Positions 33,740 through 42,191 of a stretch of DNA of 50,800 nt are shown in pieces. The translations under genes were made by a program, and so were the position numbers. The DNA lies in assembly GCA_026224775.1 (NCBI GenBank), contig JAMFRP010000039.1, positions 1-50,800 of the forward strand, in the 5' to 3' direction. The notes beneath the pieces are model-generated. The model saw only the letters and a program-made list of their open reading frames with translations. It was not told the origin of the DNA and did not search any database. Within the stretch, counting starts at the first letter, position 1. Each line of letters opens with the position of its first letter. Source of the DNA: Bacteroidota bacterium. Lineage in GTDB: Bacteria > Bacteroidota > Bacteroidia > Sphingobacteriales > Sphingobacteriaceae.

Positions 33740-36076
33740 TTAAAATTTAAAGTTGTAAGTAACAGATGGAACCATTTTAAACAAGGTTGTCTGCTGTACT
33801 TGGGTTTTGTTGGCATTATTTGGATCGGCTTGGAAAATTATATCATAAGGATTGGATTGGCCATAAACATTATAGATGGAAAAAGTCCAGCTGCTTTCAT
33901 ATTTGGCAGTTTTTTTAGCTAAAAGCGTTGCTCCAATGTCGAGGCGATTGTAAGCTGGCAAACGGTTACTGTTCCTTGCACCATAATAATATACAGGAGC
34001 ACCATCAACAGAAAACTTTCCTGACGGCCAGGTTACAGCATCACCCGTATTGTAAACAAAATCAGCCGAAAATGTCCACTTCTTAGTGGCTTGATACATA
34101 CCTACCAATGAGATGTGATTCGTTTGATCTTGTGTTGCAGGATAATAATCTCCATTATTTATCCCCGGGATTTTAAGTTCCGTTTTTGATAGCGTATAAC
34201 TGATCCAGCCGGTAAATTTTCCACTTTTCTTTTTGATATAGGTTTCCCATCCGTAGGCTCTTCCCGAACCATAAAGCAGGTCAGCTTCAATATTCGGATT
34301 GCCCACCAGGTCAGCGCCATTTTTATAATCAATCTGGTTCTGTAGATTTTTGTAATAGATCTCGCTTGATAACTCAAAGCCATTGTTGTGAAAAGTATGG
34401 TAATACCCCAAAGCGACCTGATCGGCTATCTCCGGCTTGATATTATTACTACTAGGCAAATAAACATTTGTAGTAGATAAATAAGCTGAATTATTTAGGA
34501 GGTGTATGTTCTGAACATTTCGATCATAAGACAATTTAACAGAGCTGTTCGGATTAAGCTGATAGCTGGCGGCAAATCTAGGTTCAGGCGTGATATAGCT
34601 TTTAACAATTTTGCCGCTTTTATAATAAGTGCTGTCTGTTTTATTGCCGTCTTTATCATAAGTATAAAAGTTACCGGGCCCCAATACATTTAAATCACTT
34701 AATCTTACGCCATAAGTTATCTTTAGCTTGTCTGATACGTTCCATTCATCGGATAGATATAGCGCGCTTTCCAAAGCATACTTCTTCTCTAAAAAAACAT
34801 CATTATAACTAGAAGATGCAGTTGCTATTGCAGTACCGGGTTGTGTGATATGATAAGTTGATTCTAAACCAAATCCTAACTTATTGCTTGAGTTTAGGTA
34901 ATAAGTAAAATCCTGTTTAAAATGGTAATCAGTTATCGCCGATGAAACTTTTATATTGTCGAGACTGTTATCGAAATCAACATCATAAGTATAATTGCTA
35001 TAGATAAGTGATGTATTGGAAAATAATTTACTGCTGAAAATATGGTTCCATCTTAATGTTCCGGTTGAATTGCCATAGTTCAGACCATAACTGTTTCTGA
35101 AGCTCATGACGTCCTTGCCAAAATAACCGGATAAAAAGATGCGGTTAATAGAGTCGATCTGATAATTGCCCTTTAGGTTTACATCGTAAAAATATATTTT
35201 ACTGTGTTTGGTGGTGGTATCAGAAGCAAAACCGGTAAACAGATCGACATAACTTCGCCTTGCGCTGATAATGAAAGAACCTTTGTTATCAAACAGCGGC
35301 CCATCAACGGTAAGCCGGGATGCGATTAGTCCGATTCCTCCGCTGGCGCCAAATTTCTGATTGTTACCATCATTCATCTGAATATCCTCTACCGAGGAAA
35401 GCCGCCCGCCATAGTTAGCTGGCATTCCACCTTTGTAAATTGAAATATCTTTGATCGCATCAGAATTAAATACGGAGAAGAAGCCTAAAAAATGCGAAGG
35501 ATTATAGACGGTAGCTTCATCTAATAAAATCAGGTTTTGATCTGCTGACCCACCACGTACAAAAAATCCGGCATTACCATCGCCTGCAGACACAATACCT
35601 GGAAGTAGTTGGATGGTTTTTAACACATCTTTTTCTCCTAACAACACGGGTACATTATCAATGTCTTTAATATTAAGCCGCTGAACACCAGCGGGTGTTG
35701 TCAGGATATTATTACTTCGTGCAGTGCTACTTTTGATTTTAACCTCCTGGAGCTGACCGGAAGCAGATGCTAAGCTTTTATTAATCAGCATGTTTTTAGT
35801 TAACAAGATTTTTAGCGTATCTGTAGTATATCCGGTATAAGTGGTTAACATGGTATAAGAACCTTCCGGAATGGAAATAGCATAAAATCCATAAGAATTG
35901 CTGGTTATACCTTTACCCGGCAATTCCACAAAACTAACTGTAGCTGCGGGCAGGGTTTCGCCGGAAGCTTTATCTTTAATGGTGCCCGAAATTGTGAAAG
36001 TTTTTTTTGATTGCGCCAGTACCAAAACCGGCGATAGTAACAGTAAGATAATAACAAGGTGTTTTAGCTGTAGCAT
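33740..36076 (-). CDS. TonB-dependent outer-membrane receptor
   Basis: The 778-residue protein has a signal peptide (MLQLKHLVIILLLLSPVLVL, AQ), a carboxypeptidase-regulatory-like domain (~27-110), a plug (~120-230, including GGSADQNLILLDEATVYNPS) and a beta-barrel ending in VTYNFKF. There is no STN domain, so it cannot itself do FecA-type signalling. It is expressed with the DUF4249 lipoprotein and has the putative ECF promoter C upstream, which suggests that the sigma factor at 29261 controls it. The ligand is unknown. Confidence 0.9.
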   Translation of the reverse strand: MLQLKHLVIILLLLSPVLVLAQSKKTFTISGTIKDKASGETLPAATVSFVELPGKGITSNSYGFYAISIPEGSYTMLTTYTGYTTDTLKILLTKNMLINKSLASASGQLQEVKIKSSTARSNNILTTPAGVQRLNIKDIDNVPVLLGEKDVLKTIQLLPGIVSAGDGNAGFFVRGGSADQNLILLDEATVYNPSHFLGFFSVFNSDAIKDISIYKGGMPANYGGRLSSVEDIQMNDGNNQKFGASGGIGLIASRLTVDGPLFDNKGSFIISARRSYVDLFTGFASDTTTKHSKIYFYDVNLKGNYQIDSINRIFLSGYFGKDVMSFRNSYGLNYGNSTGTLRWNHIFSSKLFSNTSLIYSNYTYDVDFDNSLDNIKVSSAITDYHFKQDFTYYLNSSNKLGFGLESTYHITQPGTAIATASSSYNDVFLEKKYALESALYLSDEWNVSDKLKITYGVRLSDLNVLGPGNFYTYDKDGNKTDSTYYKSGKIVKSYITPEPRFAASYQLNPNSSVKLSYDRNVQNIHLLNNSAYLSTTNVYLPSSNNIKPEIADQVALGYYHTFHNNGFELSSEIYYKNLQNQIDYKNGADLVGNPNIEADLLYGSGRAYGWETYIKKKSGKFTGWISYTLSKTELKIPGINNGDYYPATQDQTNHISLVGMYQATKKWTFSADFVYNTGDAVTWPSGKFSVDGAPVYYYGARNSNRLPAYNRLDIGATLLAKKTAKYESSWTFSIYNVYGQSNPYDIIFQADPNNANKTQVQQTTLFKMVPSVTYNFKF

Positions 36077-36141
36077 GTTTAATTGTTTGTAGTGAAAAGG
36101 GATGATTGGGATAGAAGAAGAGTCATTTGCTTATTTTGCAG

Positions 36142-36171
36142 TATGACACGCTTATGAAGCTTTACCCTGAC
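36142..36171 (-). promoter_or_regulatory. Putative ECF-sigma promoter C (GTCAGGGTAA-N12-GTGTC)
   Basis: On the minus strand GTCAGGGTAA covers 36171-36162 and GTGTCATA covers 36149-36142, again 12 nt apart. It lies 65 bp before the TonB receptor start at 36076. Confidence 0.7.
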
Positions 36172-36280
36172 TACTAAAAATTAAATATTTAGCTTTTTGT
36201 AAGATTGTATTTTGAGAACGCATGGGAAAACGGGAGCGGAGTTGCTCTTGAAGGTATTTATATGAAAGAAAAATAGTGAA

Positions 36281-36320
36281 CAGATTAAACGTGCTATAGG
36301 AATTTGCAACGTTTAATCTG
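36281..36320 (-). terminator. Hairpin after the MFS gene
   Basis: CAGATTAAACGT (36281-36292) and ACGTTTAATCTG (36309-36320) are perfect reverse complements. On the minus strand they are followed by a T-rich stretch (TTCACTATTTTTC), consistent with a terminator for the MFS transporter gene. Confidence 0.5.
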
Positions 36321-36415
36321 AAGTGTTTGTAGTGATTAGAAAAGCGAATAATATCCCCTGATTATACAGTAAATATTAAACGTCTACTACCTGATTGTTT
36401 ATTCCATCAGGCGCA

Positions 36416-37669
36416 TTAAACAGTTGTTTCCTCAACAATAGGGGGCTGCTGTTTTCTTTTCTTTGTCAGGAAGCTCGCGAATCCCAATGCCACAACAATC
36501 GATATAATGCCCTGCGCTAATACGGTTGTAGGCGCGCCAATATGTTCTGATACAGCGCCGATCACCACGCTGCCAAGAGGCATCATCCCGAAGATAGCCA
36601 TCAGTAAAATACTGATAACCCTCCCGCGCATTTGTGGTGCCGATTCAGATTGAACAATAATATTGGATACCGTAAACTGCGCAATTGCACCAAACCCGGT
36701 TAAAATGGCGAAGAACATGGCTACGGGGAAGTTAGTTATTTGCGAAAAACCGATCAATCCAATCCCCATCATGATGGTACTCACAAATAATATCCTTTTT
36801 AAATGTGTGCCGGGTTTGCGCGAAGCCAGGAAAATTGTACCCGATATCGCACCTACACCAATAAAGCTGGTGATGTACCCAAAGGTTGATGCATTACCTT
36901 TAAATATTACTTTAGCGAATATGGGTATAACGGTGTTGTAAGGCAGAACAAATAAACTGATGATCGCCAGCATTAATATAACCATGCCAATATCAGGTGT
37001 CTTATTAAGATAACTGAAGCCTTCAGCAAATTCTGTTAGGATCTTTTTCTCTGATTTCTTTGGTTGATGAACAGGTAGCTTCATCAGCAGCAATGAAATA
37101 ATAACAGCGCCAAAACTTGCAGCGTTGAGGAGAAAACAAACACCTGCCCCAAACGCACTTAAAACAATACCGGCTAAAGCCGGGCCTAATAGTTGTGCCA
37201 AACTTGCGGTGGCTGTAGTAAGTGATAAAGCATTTGGAAGATCGGCCTGATCTGCAACAACATCATGCACCAATGCCTGTCTTGCGGGTACGTCAAAAGC
37301 GTTAATTATACCCAATATCACACTTAAAACAAGTATTGTGCACACAATAGTATGGCCTGTAATTACCAATGCAGCTAATAATATCGCCTGTATCATTGAT
37401 GTAATTTGGGTAAGCTTGATAACCTTATATCGGTCATAACGATCAGCTGCTACACCGCCGAAAATTGAGAATAGGAAAGAAGGAAATTGCTCTGCAAATA
37501 TGGTTACTCCTAACAGAAAAGCCGAGTGCGTAATAGAGTATATCACCCATATAACGGCAGTGCGTTGCATCCATGTACCAAATTGTGAAACAGCCCTGCC
37601 AGTAAAATAAAGCGTGTAATTAACGCTACGGAATGCCCTGAGTACGGTAAAATCACTGATTTTTTTCAT
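36416..37669 (-). CDS. MFS transporter (EntS-like, MFS_3)
   Basis: The 417-residue protein has twelve predicted membrane helices. The family pattern is YTLYFTGRAVSQFGTWMQRT at the N-terminus, GGVAADRYDRYKVI between helices 2 and 3, and FDVPARQALVHDVV after helix 4. This matches the MFS_3/EntS group of proton-driven exporters of siderophores, macrolides or other small molecules. The substrate cannot be named. It is a single gene; the next gene upstream is 56 bp away on the same strand and is unrelated. Confidence 0.9.
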   Translation of the reverse strand: MKKISDFTVLRAFRSVNYTLYFTGRAVSQFGTWMQRTAVIWVIYSITHSAFLLGVTIFAEQFPSFLFSIFGGVAADRYDRYKVIKLTQITSMIQAILLAALVITGHTIVCTILVLSVILGIINAFDVPARQALVHDVVADQADLPNALSLTTATASLAQLLGPALAGIVLSAFGAGVCFLLNAASFGAVIISLLLMKLPVHQPKKSEKKILTEFAEGFSYLNKTPDIGMVILMLAIISLFVLPYNTVIPIFAKVIFKGNASTFGYITSFIGVGAISGTIFLASRKPGTHLKRILFVSTIMMGIGLIGFSQITNFPVAMFFAILTGFGAIAQFTVSNIIVQSESAPQMRGRVISILLMAIFGMMPLGSVVIGAVSEHIGAPTTVLAQGIISIVVALGFASFLTKKRKQQPPIVEETTV

Positions 37670-37725
37670 TGCAGATATTAAGGGACAAAAAAAGCGAAAA
37701 TATACTATAAAACAGGAGCGAAAGT

Positions 37726-38994
37726 TTAATTTTCGAATAAGTAACCACTATAAGCTAAACCTTTGGCTACACTTTTAAAGTTATCTCCCGAGTTTAAGTT
37801 AACATGTGGGAATCTGTTTTTAAAGAGTTTTTGAATGCTACCAACCATAGATGTACCACCAGTTAAAAACAGACTATCGATATTTTGAGGATCGATGTTG
37901 TTTTGCAGCATAAATTCATCCAGGTAGTTTGAAATTCGATTTACATCTTTGGCAATAATCTGTTCATAATCCGGTAGTGGTATTTCCTCATCAATATTTA
38001 TACCCATGTTGTGATAGCTAAACACAGCATTATCCGCATTGGTAAGCGTAATTTTTGTTTTTTCGATGGATTGAAACACCGAATAGCCCAAATTATTTTC
38101 AATAAGCGTAATTAGGTTTTTAAACTGTGAGTCTTCACCCGAAAAGTAGTAGTAATCTTCTATGTCTTTTCTAATACGCAAACCATTAAAGAAATTCATT
38201 TGCTCCCATGAGCAAATGTTCGCAAAAAGTGATTTTGGCACGGTTAATACTTTGCCGGGAGTGGCTTCATATTGGGTGTTTTTGCCGAAGTATGGTGTGC
38301 CTTTCTCCCACATAAAAGCGGAATCGAAGCTATCTCCACCTATATAAATACCACCATTGGCCATCATGTCGTTCTTCCTGTCGTTGCTGCCAACTTTTTC
38401 TGGATCAAGCACTAAATAAGTGAAATCTGTGGTACCACCGCCGAGATCGGCCACCAACACGTTTTCCTTTTTTACTAGGCTTTTTTCATAAGTGAAGGCT
38501 GCTCCGATAGGCTCAAATTGAAAGCGTATGTCCACAAAACCAGCGATTTCTGCCGCTTTATTTAGTCTGGTTTGCGCTAATGTATCTTTTTGCACATTAT
38601 CGTCGTCAAAAAATACTGGTCTGCCTATTATTGCTTTTCTACAATCCTGCCCGATCAATTGATCAGCGCGGTCTTTCAACTCCTTTAAAATGATAGCTAC
38701 AAGATCTGAAGCATTATACTTCTTATTATGAATTCGGGTTTCTGAGAAACTGCTCCTTGACAATATTTGTTTAACAGACTTGATAAAGCGCCCCTTCATA
38801 TCATCTTTGAGATAGGCCTCGATTGCTTCTTCGCCTACAACGTAATTTTGGGCATTTACTCCATTAAACTGATGGTAGAAATAAATGAGCGAAGGAATAA
38901 TGATGGTACTATGTATTTCTTTTGATTCTTCATCGTAAATAGCCAAAGCCGAATTAGTTGTTCCAAAATCAATTCCGTATAAAAACCTTTTCAT
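37726..38994 (-). CDS. Hsp70-family protein (actin-like ATPase, no substrate-binding domain)
   Basis: The 422-residue protein has the phosphate-1 motif YGIDFGTTNSALAIYD (7-22), phosphate-2 VADLGGGTTDFTYLVLD (~182-198) and the adenosine motif LFLTGGTSMVGSIQKLF (~388-404). It lacks the C-terminal substrate-binding domain of DnaK and resembles YegD-type stand-alone chaperone-like proteins. A near-consensus promoter box TACCTTCG lies upstream on its strand (about 39034-39041). Function is not established. Confidence 0.88.
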   Translation of the reverse strand: MKRFLYGIDFGTTNSALAIYDEESKEIHSTIIIPSLIYFYHQFNGVNAQNYVVGEEAIEAYLKDDMKGRFIKSVKQILSRSSFSETRIHNKKYNASDLVAIILKELKDRADQLIGQDCRKAIIGRPVFFDDDNVQKDTLAQTRLNKAAEIAGFVDIRFQFEPIGAAFTYEKSLVKKENVLVADLGGGTTDFTYLVLDPEKVGSNDRKNDMMANGGIYIGGDSFDSAFMWEKGTPYFGKNTQYEATPGKVLTVPKSLFANICSWEQMNFFNGLRIRKDIEDYYYFSGEDSQFKNLITLIENNLGYSVFQSIEKTKITLTNADNAVFSYHNMGINIDEEIPLPDYEQIIAKDVNRISNYLDEFMLQNNIDPQNIDSLFLTGGTSMVGSIQKLFKNRFPHVNLNSGDNFKSVAKGLAYSGYLFEN

Positions 38995-39327
38995 AGCAGC
39001 GGGGTTAAGACAATAAAATTTTAGGGGCGGCGAAGGTATTAAAAAATAGATTAGAAAGGAAATGGATGTTTGGTAAATTGATTTACCTATGTGTACACTA
39101 AATGATGTAAATAAGTACTTTAGCTTTTATATGCTATGCGTTCCATCCAAATATTTTTGCTTAGTATAATTCAACAACACTTCGATCTATATGCGATATT
39201 TACGCTGTTTTTTACAAGAAAAAGTGCAAAAGCAAGTTATTAATTGTTTTTTCGCCCTTTAAAATTCTACTTTAGCAGTATAAATTTAATATTAAAAAAA
39301 AATACATTCTATTGAAGAAAACCTTTA
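38995..39327. other. Divergent intergenic region
   Basis: These 333 bp hold the promoters of the Hsp70-like gene (minus) and the Kelch/SARP regulator gene (plus; near-consensus TACTTTAG at 39269-39276). No ORF or strong dyad seen. Confidence 0.5.
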
Positions 39328-41868
39328 ATGCGAGAATTATTTAATTGTTTACGTGGCCGTTTTATAACTTTTAAAATTGGCTTATTCTTCTTATTCTTTC
39401 ATATAATAGGAGCGCAGGCCCAAGGTTTGATGTTTAATTCAAACGACAGTTTGCTAAACAAGCGTACATCTTATGATATTTTTAGTACACACCCCCAATT
39501 ATTTCAGGATCGTTTATCAATTAGCTTTGATCTTTCGTTATGGGATACTAAAAACCTTGGTTACATATTTAACCTAGCTGGCAAAAACAACTCGTACAGC
39601 TTAAGCTACTTATATTTTAACGGGGCAGCTTATTTGAATTTTAATATCGATAGAAAAAGTAATAAGCTAAAAATACCTATACAAACATCACAACTACATA
39701 AGCGTAAATGGATAAAAGTAAAGGTGGATTTTAACTTAAAAGAGGATAATGTAAAAATTTATATAGATAACCAGCTGTATCCGGCTAATGGTTTAGGTTT
39801 AGAAGATACAATTACGGCAAAGCTAATATTTGGTAAAAACCAATATTATATGGAAGTGCCTAATATGGCCATTAAAAATTTGGTAGTTGGAGATAATCAA
39901 AAAAGCTATTCGTTCCCGTTAGATGAATCTGGTGGAAATATTGTCCATAGTGATAATGGTGAAGAAATAGGCTTGGTCGAAAATCCGGTATGGTTAATTA
40001 ATGATTCATACTACTGGAAACTTAGCTATGAGCATGCTTTTAAGCAAGTGGCCGGATTGAATTTTACACCGATTGATCAAAACCTGTTTATATATACAAG
40101 AGACTCGTTAATTGTTTATGATAGCGAAAAGGGTAGTGCTGTTTCTACAATTTTTAAGAAACAGGCTCCGGTAGCACTGTTACTGGGTAAAAGTATATTT
40201 AACGCTAAAGAGGATAAATGTTATATATACGAGGCCTTTAATGTGCCATCGGGTACACCCAGTATAGCCGCCCTTGATATGAAATCAATGACATGGGAAA
40301 CAATAGGCAAGGCACAGTTTATTGGGCAAAGGCATCATCACAATATCTTTTACAATAAAACCCAGGATAGTATTTATCTTTTTGGTGGTTATGGCCTTTA
40401 TACTTATTATAATAACTTTTTTAAATACAACCGAAAGGATGATAAGTGGCAAAAAGTTGTTTTTAAAGGAGATACAATCACGCCTCGTTTTTTCTCAGCA
40501 GTAAGTAACGTTAATGCTAATAACGAAGTTTATTTATTTGGTGGCTACGGTAATGAATCAGGCAGCCAGATTGTAGGGGGGAGGCAATATTATGATCTGT
40601 ATTGTATCAATCTGCAAACCCATACTATAAAAAAGATATGGGATATTCATCCTAACGAGGTTTTTGTGCCCGCAAATAACCTGATATTATCAAGCGATGG
40701 TAAATACTTTTACGCTTTATGTTATCCTCACGAAATATTTAAAACTAATATAAGGCTGTATAAGTTTTCAATTAAAGATGGCTCATATCAAATTGTAAGT
40801 GCATCAATACCGGTTGTATCGGAGCGGATAGAAAGTGATATTAATTTGTTTCTCAATAACAAAACCAATCAATTGCTTTGTACCATTCAGGAGTTTACGG
40901 ATCCTAATAATTCTACTATAAAAGTATATTCACTTTCGTATCCACCGGTAAGCGCCGCAAGCTATTCACAATTTCATAAATGGCAAATTAAACATTGGTT
41001 CAAGTTGATCTACATTGCGCCATTATTAGCTATTGTATTATTAATACTTGTGCTAATAAGGTTCTATAAAAAGAAAAACCCAAGAAATATTATCCCAGTT
41101 ATTGATGAATTTGAAGATGAAGTACAGGATAGGCAAAAAACAGATGAGCGAAAAGTAAATGCTGTTTATTTATTGGGCGAGTTTATGGTATTTGATAAAA
41201 AAGGCAGGGATATTACCTACCTATTTAGCCCCAAAATTAAACAGTTGTTTATTTTGATATTATTATACAGTAAAGACAATAACGGTATCCCCTCAAAAAA
41301 AATATCACACTTACTTTGGCCTGATAAGGATGCTGCTAAAACTAAAAACATAAAAGGTGTTACGCTTAACCACTTAAGAAGCGCCATAGCCGATATTGAC
41401 GGTATTGAGCTAACCTTTTTAAATGATATTTACTTTTTAAATACTGATGAAGCTTTTTTCTGTGATTATTATATTGTTTGGGACATGCTTAAAAAAGAAG
41501 GTAATGAAAAGCAAGAAACCATTATTGATTATTTTGAATTGATTAACCGCGGCTCATTTTTAAGCAACATGACCGATTTATGGCTGGATGCTTTTAAAGC
41601 AGATTTCGAAGAACAGCTATTGAATCAGCTATTACCTCAACTTGATAAATTATATGCTGAAGAGAACTACAAACTATTATTAGAAATAAGCAGGCTTATA
41701 TTAAACGTTGATGTTTTTAATGATACTGCATTAAAATATCAGTTAAAAAGTTATCGAAGAATAAAAGGTATTGATTATGCCAAAAAAATATATGACCAGT
41801 TTGTAACCGAATACAAAAAATCATTAGGCGTTGATTATGCAGTTAGCTTAGATAAAATATTACACTAA
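39328..41868 (+). CDS. Membrane-spanning regulator: LamG-like/Kelch sensor + SARP-type C-terminus
   Basis: The 846-residue protein appears to be a one-component transmembrane regulator. It has a signal sequence or first helix at ~13-33, a concanavalin/LamG-like region at ~40-190, and Kelch-type propeller blades at ~235-540 (YLFGGYGLYTYYNN near 350, YLFGGYGNESGSQ near 400). One membrane helix lies at ~556-578 (FKLIYIAPLLAIVLLILVLI). The cytoplasmic part has a winged-helix-like region at ~611-700 (LLGEFMVFDKKGRDITYLF, SHLLWPDKD) and a BTAD/SARP-like helical region to the end. It stands 323 bp before susC on the same strand, so it probably senses the glycan and activates the locus. Confidence 0.78.
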   Translation: MRELFNCLRGRFITFKIGLFFLFFHIIGAQAQGLMFNSNDSLLNKRTSYDIFSTHPQLFQDRLSISFDLSLWDTKNLGYIFNLAGKNNSYSLSYLYFNGAAYLNFNIDRKSNKLKIPIQTSQLHKRKWIKVKVDFNLKEDNVKIYIDNQLYPANGLGLEDTITAKLIFGKNQYYMEVPNMAIKNLVVGDNQKSYSFPLDESGGNIVHSDNGEEIGLVENPVWLINDSYYWKLSYEHAFKQVAGLNFTPIDQNLFIYTRDSLIVYDSEKGSAVSTIFKKQAPVALLLGKSIFNAKEDKCYIYEAFNVPSGTPSIAALDMKSMTWETIGKAQFIGQRHHHNIFYNKTQDSIYLFGGYGLYTYYNNFFKYNRKDDKWQKVVFKGDTITPRFFSAVSNVNANNEVYLFGGYGNESGSQIVGGRQYYDLYCINLQTHTIKKIWDIHPNEVFVPANNLILSSDGKYFYALCYPHEIFKTNIRLYKFSIKDGSYQIVSASIPVVSERIESDINLFLNNKTNQLLCTIQEFTDPNNSTIKVYSLSYPPVSAASYSQFHKWQIKHWFKLIYIAPLLAIVLLILVLIRFYKKKNPRNIIPVIDEFEDEVQDRQKTDERKVNAVYLLGEFMVFDKKGRDITYLFSPKIKQLFILILLYSKDNNGIPSKKISHLLWPDKDAAKTKNIKGVTLNHLRSAIADIDGIELTFLNDIYFLNTDEAFFCDYYIVWDMLKKEGNEKQETIIDYFELINRGSFLSNMTDLWLDAFKADFEEQLLNQLLPQLDKLYAEENYKLLLEISRLILNVDVFNDTALKYQLKSYRRIKGIDYAKKIYDQFVTEYKKSLGVDYAVSLDKILH

Positions 41869-42191
41869 GCATCTTATAACAATCTTTATTACTTCATTAA
41901 TATTAAAATTCCAATTAAACGTGCATAATATGTACATAGGGGTTTAAAATAATAGCTCATTTATTGCTTTTTATATATCTATTCATGTTATACAGGTACT
42001 TAAATTGCTCATTGTGCAAATAATTTAAGGGGATTAATAATATTATTTTGCCTATTAACCCATTTTTTAACCCTTATTTTAATACCACTCAACCTATCAT
42101 TGTGTAAGTAACCAAGTGGTCAATCCCGAAAAAAAGCCGTCCTGGCTTTCGGTAGGTAATCACAATTATTAACCAATTAACCAAACTTATT
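41869..42191. other. susC upstream region
   Basis: The 323-bp AT-rich region between regulator and susC has no credible ORF. It includes a leader hairpin at 42126-42152 and should hold the binding site of the upstream regulator. I found no exact TAnnTTTG box. Confidence 0.5.
42126..42152 (+). promoter_or_regulatory. Hairpin in the susC leader
   Basis: AAAGCC (42133-42138) pairs with GGCTTT (42144-42149) around the loop GTCCT, extended by CCG/CGG across a 4-nt bulge. It ends 39 bp before the susC ATG and may stabilise or regulate the mRNA. Confidence 0.4.

Larger units (their letters stand above)
36077..36415. other. Intergenic region with promoter C and a hairpin
   Basis: The 339-bp gap carries the putative ECF promoter at 36142-36171 and a dyad at 36281-36320 (12-bp perfect arms, 16-nt loop) lying 96 bp after the MFS stop, which may act as its terminator. 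I see no gene in it. Confidence 0.6.
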
